In this document: positions 43,285 to 50,803 of the stretch, piece after piece
Layout: each line of letters starts with the position of its first letter
How positions within the stretch are numbered: the first letter of the stretch is position 1
Assembly: GCA_003260025.2 (NCBI GenBank)
Contig: QFZU02000174.1
Location: 17,285 to 81,284 of the forward strand
Origin: Microbispora triticiradicis
GTDB lineage: Bacteria > Actinomycetota > Actinomycetes > Streptosporangiales > Streptosporangiaceae
Direction of reading: 5' to 3'
DNA length: 64,000 nt
Program-made: the position numbers and the translations under genes
The notes under the pieces: generated by a model
What the model was told of the DNA's origin: nothing
Databases searched by the model: none
Seen by the model: the letters and a program-made list of their open reading frames with translations, nothing else

Positions 43285-43707
43285 GTGGACGGCTGCGTGT
43301 TCTGTGAGATCGTGGCGGGGGAGCGGCCCGCGCGGGTGGTGCTGGACGACGAGGTCGCCGCCGCCTTCCTCGACACCCGCCCGGTGTTCAAGGGGCATGT
43401 GCTCGTCGTCCCGCGCGGCCACGTCGAGACCCTCCCGGACCTTCCGCCGGAGGAGGTCGGGCCGTTCTTCGCCCGGGTCCAGGCCGTCACGCGGGCGGTC
43501 GAGACGGGCACCGGCGCGGCCGGCACGTTCGTCGCGATGAACAACCGGATCAGCCAGAGCGTCCCCCACCTGCACGTCCACGTCGTGCCGCGCAACCGCA
43601 AGGACGGCCTGCGCGGCTTCTTCTGGCCCCGCGTCAAGTACGACGGCGACGCCGAGATCGCGGACTACGCCGCCCGCATCCGCGCCGCGCTGGACGCCGG
43701 CGACTGA
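43285..43707 (+). CDS. HIT-family nucleotide hydrolase/transferase
   Basis: A 140-residue protein with the histidine triad SVPHLHVHVVPR (about residues 88-99) and the N-terminal zinc/structure motif CVFCEIVAGE. Members hydrolyse nucleotide phosphoramidates or adenylates in the cytosol. Start: GTG at 43285 gives the family's usual MDGCVFC beginning and has CAGAAT 7 bases upstream, a possible leaderless box. An in-frame ATG at 43276 adds three residues and is equally possible. Confidence 0.9.
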   Translation: MDGCVFCEIVAGERPARVVLDDEVAAAFLDTRPVFKGHVLVVPRGHVETLPDLPPEEVGPFFARVQAVTRAVETGTGAAGTFVAMNNRISQSVPHLHVHVVPRNRKDGLRGFFWPRVKYDGDAEIADYAARIRAALDAGD

Positions 43708-43834
43708 GTGGGATGCCGGACCGGACGTTGTCCGTGCGCGCTCTCACCCGCCTCATCCTGCCGGATGTTGTGCTCCACGAAGCAGTGCCGGGAGATGTAT
43801 GAGAGTGAGGAGTAGCCGCGCGGGTGACGGGGGG

Positions 43835-43840
43835 TAGGCT
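43835..43840 (+). promoter_or_regulatory. Leaderless -10 box for the LytS-type kinase
   Basis: TAGGCT lies 8 bases before the GTG at 43849, with no Shine-Dalgarno between. Confidence 0.45.
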
Positions 43841-43848
43841 GCGGCGGC

Positions 43849-45030
43849 GTGGAACCGGTCGTCACGGCGCTCGTCGTCGCCGTACTCGTCAGTGTGCCGG
43901 CCGTCGTGCTCTGGCGGGTCCTGCGCGGGCGGCGCGACCTCGGCAGCAGCCCCGCGGAGCGGGCGACCTTCGAGACGCTGCACACCGCGTCGCTGGCTGC
44001 GCCGCCGCTGCGGGCCGGCCTCACCCAGGCCGGCGCGCTCAAGGCGTCGCGGCACCTGCGTGAGCTGCTCGGCTCCCCGGCCATCGCCATCACCAACGGC
44101 GAGGAACTGCTCGTGTACGACGGCGCGGGCGACCACCACGCCGCCGACGCGTTCGAGCACGCCGCGGAGACCCTCAAGGACGGCCGCACCCAGGTGCGGG
44201 CGCTCGCCTGCGCGCTGCCCGAGTGTCCCGTCCGGCACGCCGTGGTCGTCCCGCTCACCACCGACGACCGGGTGGTCGGCTCGCTCGCGGCGTACGGCGA
44301 CCACGCCTCGGCCGGGCTGGTGCGGGCGGCGCAGGAGGTCGCGCGGTGGGTCGACTCCCAGCTTGAGCTGGCCGAGCTCGACCGGTCCCGGACGATGCTG
44401 ATGGAGGCCGAGGTGCGGGCGCTGCGGGCGCAGATATCCCCGCACTTCATCTACAACTCGCTGACCACGATCGCGTCGTTCGTCCGCAGCGACCCCGAGC
44501 AGGCCAGGGAGCTGCTGCTGGAGTTCGCCGACTTCACCCGATACTCCTTCCGGCGGCACGGCGACTTCACGACGCTGGCCGAGGAACTGCGGTCCATCGA
44601 CCGCTACCTCACCCTGGAGCGGGCCCGGTTCGGCGACCAGCTTCTGGTGACGTTGCGCATCGCCCCTGAGGTCCTGCCGGTGGCGGTGCCGTTCCTGTGC
44701 CTGCAGCCGCTGGTGGAGAACGCCGTACGGCACGGCCTGGAGGCGAAGCCCGGCGCCGGGCGGATCACGATCATCGCCGAGGACGACGGCGCCGAGTGCG
44801 GCATCACGGTCGAGGACGACGGCGTCGGCATGGACCCCGAACGGCTGCGGCGCGCGCTGGCCGGGGAGGACCGCTCGGGGGCGGGCGGCATCGGGGTGGC
44901 CAACGTGGACGAGCGGCTGCGCCAGGTCTACGGCGACGAGTACGGGCTGGTCGTCGAGACCGGCCCCGGCGCGGGCACCAAGGTCACCGTGCGGATCCCC
45001 AAATACCACCCCGGGGTGTCGGTGCTCTGA
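43849..45030 (+). CDS. LytS/BtsS-type sensor histidine kinase
   Basis: A 393-residue kinase. One N-terminal transmembrane helix (VVTALVVAVLVSVPAVVLW), then a GAF-like sensor region (about 60-165; VRHAVVVPLTTDDRVVGSLAAYG), then the His_kinase domain with LRAQISPHFIYNSLTTIASF (His199) and an HATPase with LVENAVRHGLE and GIGVANVDERLRQVYG. This is the LytS/YehU class, which pairs with LytTR regulators; E. coli members sense pyruvate. It precedes the cognate regulator and an acetate-type symporter, which suggests sensing of a carboxylate. Confidence 0.92.
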   Translation: MEPVVTALVVAVLVSVPAVVLWRVLRGRRDLGSSPAERATFETLHTASLAAPPLRAGLTQAGALKASRHLRELLGSPAIAITNGEELLVYDGAGDHHAADAFEHAAETLKDGRTQVRALACALPECPVRHAVVVPLTTDDRVVGSLAAYGDHASAGLVRAAQEVARWVDSQLELAELDRSRTMLMEAEVRALRAQISPHFIYNSLTTIASFVRSDPEQARELLLEFADFTRYSFRRHGDFTTLAEELRSIDRYLTLERARFGDQLLVTLRIAPEVLPVAVPFLCLQPLVENAVRHGLEAKPGAGRITIIAEDDGAECGITVEDDGVGMDPERLRRALAGEDRSGAGGIGVANVDERLRQVYGDEYGLVVETGPGAGTKVTVRIPKYHPGVSVL

Positions 45031-45115
45031 CACCGTCTCGTGACACGCGCAAACGTTGACTTCCGGTCGTCCTGGTCATCACCCTCTAGAGCATCGGCCG
45101 GTGAAAGGGGTGATC

Positions 45116-45865
45116 GTGAGCGGCCTGCGGGTCCTGGCGGTGGACGACGAGCAGCCCGCGCTGGAGGACGTCGCCTACCTGCTCAGAGCGGACCCCCGCA
45201 TCGGCGAGGTGCTGACCGCCCGCGACGGCGCCGCGGCGCTCAAACTGCTCGACCGCGCCATCGCGGACGGCAGGCCGGTCGACGCGGTGTTCCTCGACAT
45301 CCGGATGCGCGGGCTGGACGGAGTGGTGCTGGGCCGGCTGCTGACCCAGTTCACCCGCCCGCCGAAGATCGTGTTCGTCACGGCGTACGACGACCACGCC
45401 GTGGACGCCTTCGAGCTCAAGGCCGAGGACTACCTGCTCAAACCCGTACGGCCGGAGCGGCTCGCGGAGGCGATCCGCCGGGTCTGCGGCAGCCGCGGCG
45501 AGCCGGGGGAGGGGCCGCAGGCCGACACCATCCCGGTCGAGCTGGGCGGAGTGACCCGGTTCGTGGCCAGCACCGAGGTGCGGTACGTCGAGGCGCAGGG
45601 CGACTACGCGCGGCTGCACACCGCGACCGGCAGCCATCTGGTCCGCATCCCGCTGGCGACGCTGGAGGAGCGCTGGGCGTCTGCCGGGTTCCTGCGGGTG
45701 CACCGCAGCCATCTCGTCGCGGTCAGGCACATCGACGAACTGCACATCGACTCGGGCAAGTGCGTGGTGCGCGTGGGGGACACGGAGATCCCGGTGAGCC
45801 GGCGGCACACCCGGGAGTTACGCGACCTGCTCGTCCGCCGGGCGCGCAAGGGCCAGGCCCGGTGA
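45116..45865 (+). CDS. LytTR-family response regulator
   Basis: A 249-residue regulator. The receiver has VDDEQPALED, the phospho-acceptor Asp61 in FLDIRMRGLDG and the switch Lys in LLKPVRPE. The C-terminal LytTR DNA-binding domain (about 145-243) includes VRYVEAQGDYARLHT and FLRVHRSHLVAVRHI. GTG at 45116 is preferred because AAGGGG sits 6 bases before it. It shares GTGA with the next membrane gene, so the regulator and the transporter helper are coupled. Predicted to control the symporter genes downstream. Confidence 0.92.
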   Translation: MSGLRVLAVDDEQPALEDVAYLLRADPRIGEVLTARDGAAALKLLDRAIADGRPVDAVFLDIRMRGLDGVVLGRLLTQFTRPPKIVFVTAYDDHAVDAFELKAEDYLLKPVRPERLAEAIRRVCGSRGEPGEGPQADTIPVELGGVTRFVASTEVRYVEAQGDYARLHTATGSHLVRIPLATLEERWASAGFLRVHRSHLVAVRHIDELHIDSGKCVVRVGDTEIPVSRRHTRELRDLLVRRARKGQAR

Positions 45866-46233
45866 CGGGCAGACCGCGCCGGGTGACGGTGACCAGCCCG
45901 CGCACGGCGGCGGCCCGCCGGCGCCGCCATCCGCTCACCCGGGAGATCGACGAGCAGACCCACCTGGGTGAGGTCTACATGCGCTCGCTGGTGCGCACGC
46001 AGTTCCGGCTGGCCCTTTTCGTGTGCACGGTGCTGGCCTGCGTGGTGGGCGGGCTGCCGCTGCTGTTCCTGCTGGCCCCGGAACTGCGCGCGGCCGAACT
46101 GTTCGGGCTGCCGCTGCCGTGGGTGGTCCTGGCCGGGCTGATCTATCCCGCGCTCGTCGTCGGGGCCTGGCTGTACGTCCGGCAGGCCGAGCGCAACGAA
46201 CGCGACTTCGCCGACCTCGTGGAGCGCCGGTGA
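45862..46233 (+). CDS. Small two-helix membrane protein (DUF485-like helper of symporter)
   Basis: A 123-residue protein with a basic N-terminus, TREIDEQTHLGEVYMRSLVR, and two transmembrane helices (about 49-73 and 86-108), ending in a charged tail. Topology and position mirror the DUF485 protein at 47955 before the second symporter, although sequence similarity is weak. Start codon GTG overlaps the regulator's stop (GTGA). It is probably a subunit or assembly aid of the symporter at 46301. Confidence 0.75.
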   Translation: MTGRPRRVTVTSPRTAAARRRRHPLTREIDEQTHLGEVYMRSLVRTQFRLALFVCTVLACVVGGLPLLFLLAPELRAAELFGLPLPWVVLAGLIYPALVVGAWLYVRQAERNERDFADLVERR

Positions 46234-46300
46234 GGACCGTGCGCCGGGTGTGGACCGTGCCGGTGAGCACGGTGCGCCGGTGAGAGAGAACGGAGCGTAG

Positions 46301-47776
46301 GTGGGCCAGATCGCCGCCGTCGGCGTGGTGCTGCTGGCGACCGTCCTCATCGGCGCGTTCGGCATCCGCATGTCCCGCACCACCTCGGACTTCTATGTCG
46401 CCTCCCGCACCGTCTCGCCGCTGTGGAACGCCTCGGCGATCGGCGGGGAGTACCTGTCGGCGGCCTCGTTCCTCGGCGTGGCGGGGCTCATCCTCACGTT
46501 CGGCGCCGACATGCTGTGGCTGCCGGTCGGCTGGACCGGCGGCTACCTCGTGCTGCTGGTGCTGGTGTCGGCGCCGCTCCGCCGTTCGGGGGCCTACACG
46601 CTGCCCGACTTCGCCGAGGCGCGGCTGGAGTCGATGGCCGTGCGGCGGCTGTCGAGCGTCCTCGTCGTGCTGATCGGCTGGCTCTACCTCATGCCGCAGT
46701 TCCAGAGCGCCGGGCTGGTCTTCCGTACGATCACGGGGGCGCCGCCGTGGGCGGGCAGCCTGCTGGTGGCGGCGGTGGTGGCGGCGAACGTGCTGTCGGG
46801 CGGCATGCGGTCGATCACCTTCGTGCAGGCGTTCCAGTACTGGCTGAAGCTCACCGCGCTGGCCCTGCCGCTGGTGTTCATGCTGATGGCCTGGTGGTCC
46901 GGCGGCGCGCCGGGGCTCGCCGCCGGAGACGAGTGGGCGCTGCCGCTGCACGGCCGCGACCACCCGGTGTACGAGACGTACTCGATGATCCTGGCGACGT
47001 TCCTCGGGACCATGGGACTGCCGCACGTGCTCGTCCGCTTCTACACCAACCCCGACGGCCGGGCCGCGCGCCGCACCACGCTCGTCGTGCTCACCCTGCT
47101 CGGCGCCTTCTACGTGATGCCCGCCGTGTACGGATACCTCGGCCACGTCTACGGCATGCCGGCGGGCGACACCGTGGTCCTCACCCTGCCCGGGCGGCTG
47201 GTCGGCGGCCCGGTGGGCGAGTTCCTCACGGCGCTGGTGACGGCGGGCGCGTTCGCGGCGTTCCTGTCCACCTCCTCGGGGCTGACGGTGTCGGTCGCCG
47301 GGGTGATCGCGCAGGACATCCTGCGCGGCGGGGTGCGCTCGTTCCGCTACGCGACCGTGCTCGCGGTGGTCGTGCCGTTCGCGCTGGCGGGCGCGGCCAG
47401 GTCGCTTCCGGTGGCGACCGTGGTGGGGCTCGCGTTCGCCGTGGCCGCCTCGTCGTTCTGCCCGCTGCTCGTGCTCGGCATCTGGTGGCGCAGGCTGACC
47501 ACGACGGGGGCGTTCGCCGGACTGCTGGCCGGGGGAGGGCTCGCCTGCGCCGCCGTGGTGGTGACGATCAGCGGCGGCCCGCACACCGGCTGGGCGGGCT
47601 CGCTGCTGGCCGAGCCGGCCGCCTGGACGGTGCCCGTGTCGTTCACGGTCATGGTGACGGTGTCGCTGCTGACGCCCTCACGGGTGCCGCGCGGCGTGGC
47701 GCGCACGATGGTCCGCCTGCACACGCCGGAGACGCTGAACGTCGACCGCGGCGACTGGCGTCCTCGTCACATGTGA
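46301..47776 (+). CDS. Sodium:solute symporter, acetate/monocarboxylate type (ActP-like)
   Basis: A 491-residue SSS-family transporter with about 13 transmembrane helices. Signature stretches: DFYVASRTVSPLWNASAIGG, EYLSAASFLGVAGLI, GLPHVLVRFYTNPDGRAARR and FAAFLSTSSGLTVSVAGVIAQD. It should import acetate, pyruvate or a similar acid with Na+ or H+. It is shorter than the copy at 48296 and clearly diverged from it. The GTG follows GGAGCGTAG. Located after the Lyt-type two-component system that likely regulates it. Confidence 0.9.
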   Translation: MGQIAAVGVVLLATVLIGAFGIRMSRTTSDFYVASRTVSPLWNASAIGGEYLSAASFLGVAGLILTFGADMLWLPVGWTGGYLVLLVLVSAPLRRSGAYTLPDFAEARLESMAVRRLSSVLVVLIGWLYLMPQFQSAGLVFRTITGAPPWAGSLLVAAVVAANVLSGGMRSITFVQAFQYWLKLTALALPLVFMLMAWWSGGAPGLAAGDEWALPLHGRDHPVYETYSMILATFLGTMGLPHVLVRFYTNPDGRAARRTTLVVLTLLGAFYVMPAVYGYLGHVYGMPAGDTVVLTLPGRLVGGPVGEFLTALVTAGAFAAFLSTSSGLTVSVAGVIAQDILRGGVRSFRYATVLAVVVPFALAGAARSLPVATVVGLAFAVAASSFCPLLVLGIWWRRLTTTGAFAGLLAGGGLACAAVVVTISGGPHTGWAGSLLAEPAAWTVPVSFTVMVTVSLLTPSRVPRGVARTMVRLHTPETLNVDRGDWRPRHM

Positions 47777-47914
47777 CCGGTTTCCCCGCGCCGCCCGGCC
47801 GTTGGGCGCGCGCAACCGACCATTCGTCGCATCGTCGCGCCATGTGAACGATCGGGCGGTACGGCTGGGCGACGCGGCGGCCCCCGGGGCTCGTCGGCGG
47901 GCGCACCACGCTCC

Positions 47915-47937
47915 TACGTTGTGGTGATTCAGATCAC
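47915..47937. promoter_or_regulatory. Promoter with Crp-like site before the second symporter operon
   Basis: GTGATTCAGATCAC (47924-47937) has the GTGA-N6-TCAC pattern of Crp/GlxR-type regulators. A TACGTT -10 candidate (47915-47920) lies just upstream, so the site overlaps the transcription start and would repress rather than activate. AAGGAGA before the GTG at 47955 is a strong RBS. Confidence 0.5.
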
Positions 47938-47954
47938 TTGCCCAAGGAGATCTT

Positions 47955-48299
47955 GTGACCGTCCAGCACGATCCATCGGTCTATGAACGTATACAGGCGG
48001 GTGAGCAGTTCCAGGAGCTGCGTCGCCGCTACCGGTCCTGGGCCTTCCCCATGACCATCGCCTTCCTGGTGTGGTACCTCCTCTATGTGCTTCTGTCCGG
48101 CTTCGCCCGGGATTTCATGGGCACCAAGCTGTTCGGCAACATCAACGTCGCCCTCGTCTTCGGCGTGCTGCAGTTCGTCTCGACGTTCCTGATCGCCTGG
48201 GCGTACTCGCGGCACGCGGCGGCCAAGCTCGACCCGATCGCCGACGAGCTGCGCGCCGGGGCCGAGAACCGTGACGAGGTCGGAGAGGGCGCCAAGTGA
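47955..48299 (+). CDS. DUF485 membrane protein
   Basis: A 114-residue inner-membrane protein with the DUF485 pattern: FQELRRRYRSWAFPMTIAFL, YLLYVLLSGFARDFMGTKLFG, then INVALVFGVLQFVSTFLIAWAYSRHA. Two transmembrane helices. DUF485 genes regularly precede actP symporters (yjcH-actP in E. coli), as here, and share their transcript. The GTG start has AAGGAGA 5 bases upstream. GTGA overlaps the symporter start. Confidence 0.93.
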   Translation: MTVQHDPSVYERIQAGEQFQELRRRYRSWAFPMTIAFLVWYLLYVLLSGFARDFMGTKLFGNINVALVFGVLQFVSTFLIAWAYSRHAAAKLDPIADELRAGAENRDEVGEGAK

Positions 48300-49894
48300 G
48301 TCACGAGACCCTGTCCACGATCCTCTTCGTGGTCTTCGTCGCCGGCACGCTCGGCATCACGTTCTGGGCGAGCCGCAACACCAAGAGCGCGTCCGACTTC
48401 TACGCGGGCGGCCGCTCGTTCAGCGGCCTGCAGAACGGCCTGGCGATCGGCGGCGACTACATGTCGGCCGCGTCGTTCCTCGGCATCGCCGGCATCATCG
48501 CGCTGTCGGGCTACGACGGCTTCCTCTACTCGATCGGCTTCCTCGTCGCCTGGCTGGTCGCGCTGCTGCTCGTCGCCGAGCTCATGCGCAACTCCGGCAA
48601 GTACACGATGGCCGACGTGCTGGCGTTCCGGATGTCGCCGCGCCCTGTCCGCACGGCGGCCGGCGTGTCCACGATCGTCGTCAGCATCTTCTACCTGCTC
48701 GCGCAGATGGTCGGCGCGGGCTCCCTGGTCGGGCTGCTGCTGGGCGTCACCTCGCAGACCGGCAAGGTCTGGACGATCATCGCGGTCGGCCTGCTGATGA
48801 TCGTCTACGTCGTCTTCGGCGGCATGAAGGGCACCACCTGGGTGCAGATCGTCAAGGCCGTCATGCTGATGGTCGGCGCCGCGCTCATCACCCTGCTCGT
48901 GCTGGGCAAGTTCGGCTTCAACCTGTCCGGCCTGCTCGGCGACGCGGCCGGCGCGAGCGGCAAGGGTGAGGCGTTCCTCAAGCCCGGCCTCAAGTACGGC
49001 ACCGAGGCACAGGGCATCTGGGGCAAGATCGACCTGATCAGCCTCGGCCTGGCCCTGGTTCTCGGCACCGCCGGTCTGCCGCACGTCCTCATCCGCTTCT
49101 ACACCGTGCCGACCGCCAGGGACGCCCGCAAGTCGGTCCTGTGGGGCATCGGCATCATCGGTGTCTTCTACCTGCTGACGCTGGTCCTCGGCTTCGGCGC
49201 GGCGGCCCTGGTCCACGGCAAGATCGACAAGTCGGGCAACACGGCGGCGCCGCTGCTCGCGCAGGAGATCGGCACGCAGGTCTTCGGCGACGTCGGCGGC
49301 ACGGTGCTGCTCGCGGTCATCGCGGCGGTCGCGTTCGCCACGATCCTCGCGGTCGTCGCCGGGCTCACGCTCGCCTCGTCCTCCAGCTTCGCCCACGACC
49401 TGTACGCCCACGTGTTCAAGCGCGGCCAGGTGACCGACCGGCAGGAGGTCGTGGTCGCCCGGATCGCCGCCTTCGTGATCGGCGCGGTCGCGATCGCGCT
49501 GAGCATCTTCGCCCAGTCGCTCAACGTGGCCTTCCTCGTCTCGCTGGCCTTCGCGGTCGCCGCGTCGGGCAACCTGCCCGCGATCCTCTACAGCCTGTTC
49601 TGGAAGAGGTTCAACACCGCGGGTGCGGTCTCGGCCATCTACGGCGGCCTGATCAGCGCCGTGGTGATGGTGATCTTCTCGCCGGTCGTCTCCGGCGCGA
49701 AGACGGCGATGTTCCCCGACGTGGACTTCCACCTGATCGCGCTGTCGAACCCCGGCATCTTCTCGATCCCGATCGGCTTCCTGTGCGGATACCTCGGCAC
49801 GGTCCTGAGCAAGGAGTACAGCGCGTCGAAGTACGCCGAGATCGAGGTCCGTTCGCTCACCGGCATCGGCGCCGAGCAGGCCACCGGTCACTGA
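48296..49894 (+). CDS. actP: Cation/acetate symporter ActP-like (SSS family)
   Basis: A 532-residue transporter with about 13 transmembrane helices. SDFYAGGRSFSGLQNGLAIGG, DYMSAASFLGIAGIIALSGYDG, GTAGLPHVLIRFYTVP and FATILAVVAGLTLASSSSFAHD are diagnostic of the acetate/pyruvate branch of the SSS family. It imports acetate or related acids by Na+ or proton coupling. Translationally coupled to DUF485. The last codons run into a 13-base degenerate tandem repeat. Confidence 0.93.
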   Translation: MSHETLSTILFVVFVAGTLGITFWASRNTKSASDFYAGGRSFSGLQNGLAIGGDYMSAASFLGIAGIIALSGYDGFLYSIGFLVAWLVALLLVAELMRNSGKYTMADVLAFRMSPRPVRTAAGVSTIVVSIFYLLAQMVGAGSLVGLLLGVTSQTGKVWTIIAVGLLMIVYVVFGGMKGTTWVQIVKAVMLMVGAALITLLVLGKFGFNLSGLLGDAAGASGKGEAFLKPGLKYGTEAQGIWGKIDLISLGLALVLGTAGLPHVLIRFYTVPTARDARKSVLWGIGIIGVFYLLTLVLGFGAAALVHGKIDKSGNTAAPLLAQEIGTQVFGDVGGTVLLAVIAAVAFATILAVVAGLTLASSSSFAHDLYAHVFKRGQVTDRQEVVVARIAAFVIGAVAIALSIFAQSLNVAFLVSLAFAVAASGNLPAILYSLFWKRFNTAGAVSAIYGGLISAVVMVIFSPVVSGAKTAMFPDVDFHLIALSNPGIFSIPIGFLCGYLGTVLSKEYSASKYAEIEVRSLTGIGAEQATGH

Positions 49895-49964
49895 CGCGAG
49901 CCACTGACGCGGGTCACTGAGGTGAGCCGCTGAGGTGAGCCGCCGAGGTGACGCACTGACATGG
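49887..49964. repeat. Six degenerate 13-base tandem repeats overlapping the symporter stop
   Basis: Units begin at 49887, 49900, 49913, 49926, 49939 and 49952, of the form GYCACTGAGGTGA. The repeat begins in the last codons of the symporter and supplies its stop codon. No function is apparent. Confidence 0.75.
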
Positions 49965-50080
49965 GACGCCGGCCGCACCCCGCCGGCGCCCCCGTACGCC
50001 CGGCCGCGAGCCACCCGCCCGCGGCCGGGCGTATGACTGCCCTGTCCCTCGCGTCATGGTGCTGGAGCACCCGCTCTGGT

Positions 50081-50086
50081 TAGGGT
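50081..50086 (+). promoter_or_regulatory. Leaderless -10 box for the TetR gene
   Basis: TAGGGT lies 7 bases before the GTG at 50094; no Shine-Dalgarno is present. Confidence 0.5.
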
Positions 50087-50093
50087 TCGGTCC

Positions 50094-50693
50094 GTGGACC
50101 ACCCCCTCCAGACCGCCAAGGCCTGGTCCCGTTCCCGGAGAAGGGCACGCCCGCAGGACGGCGACGCCCGCACCCGCATCCTCGACGCCGCCGAGGAACT
50201 GTTCGCGGGCGGCGGCTACGAGGCGACGCCGACGGCGCGGATCGCCGAGCTCGCCGGGGTGCCCAAGGGACTGGTCTTCCACTACTTCCCGCGCAAGATC
50301 GACGTGCTGGTGTCGCTGGTGGACGAGCGCACGGTCGTCACGGAGGAGGAGGTCGAGGCCCTGCCCGGCGACGCGGCGGGCACGCTGTCGCGTCTCGCCC
50401 GCGGGCTGCCGCTGCGGGCGTCCCCCGCGATGCGGCGCATCCTGTTCCGGGAGGCCGACACCCACCTGTCCGTACGGGAGCGGCTGGGCCGTCTCAACAG
50501 CGAGATCATCCGCAGGGCCAGGTTCGCCCTGGAGCTCGCCCTGCCGGGCGGGCGCGGCGACGCCGCCCGGGTGGAGGCCGCCGCCGCCACCTTCGCCGCG
50601 GTCCTGCTCTACCAGGAGAGCATCTGCCTGCTCACCGGCCACCACATCGACCCCGACGCGGTGGCGGAGCTGATCGCCAACGCGCTGCACTGA
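50094..50693 (+). CDS. TetR/AcrR-family regulator
   Basis: A 199-residue regulator. After a basic 25-residue lead (SRSRRRARPQDG) the DNA-binding domain reads TRILDAAEELFAGGGYEATP, then ARIAELAGVPKGLVFHYFPRK (about 27-72). The C-terminal domain is Ala/Leu-rich and ends in a helix LIANALH. The GTG start is set by the leaderless box. It lies between the symporter and the convergent acyltransferase; its target is not evident. Confidence 0.88.
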   Translation: MDHPLQTAKAWSRSRRRARPQDGDARTRILDAAEELFAGGGYEATPTARIAELAGVPKGLVFHYFPRKIDVLVSLVDERTVVTEEEVEALPGDAAGTLSRLARGLPLRASPAMRRILFREADTHLSVRERLGRLNSEIIRRARFALELALPGGRGDAARVEAAAATFAAVLLYQESICLLTGHHIDPDAVAELIANALH

Positions 50694-50696
50694 TCT

Positions 50697-50777
50697 GCCG
50701 CCGATCCGCCACCGATCCGCCACCGTTCGGCCACTGGTCAGCCGTACTCATGAGCCGCACCGATGAGCCGCACCGCT
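50697..50777. repeat. Degenerate 11-base and 13-base tandem repeats after the TetR stop
   Basis: Four 11-base units (GCCRCCGATCC type) start at 50697, 50708, 50719 and 50730; two 13-base GAGCCGCACCGMT units follow at 50752 and 50765. They fill the gap between two convergent genes. Confidence 0.7.
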
Positions 50778-50803
50778 CGGCGGCGCCGGCTCGCCGGACG
50801 TCC

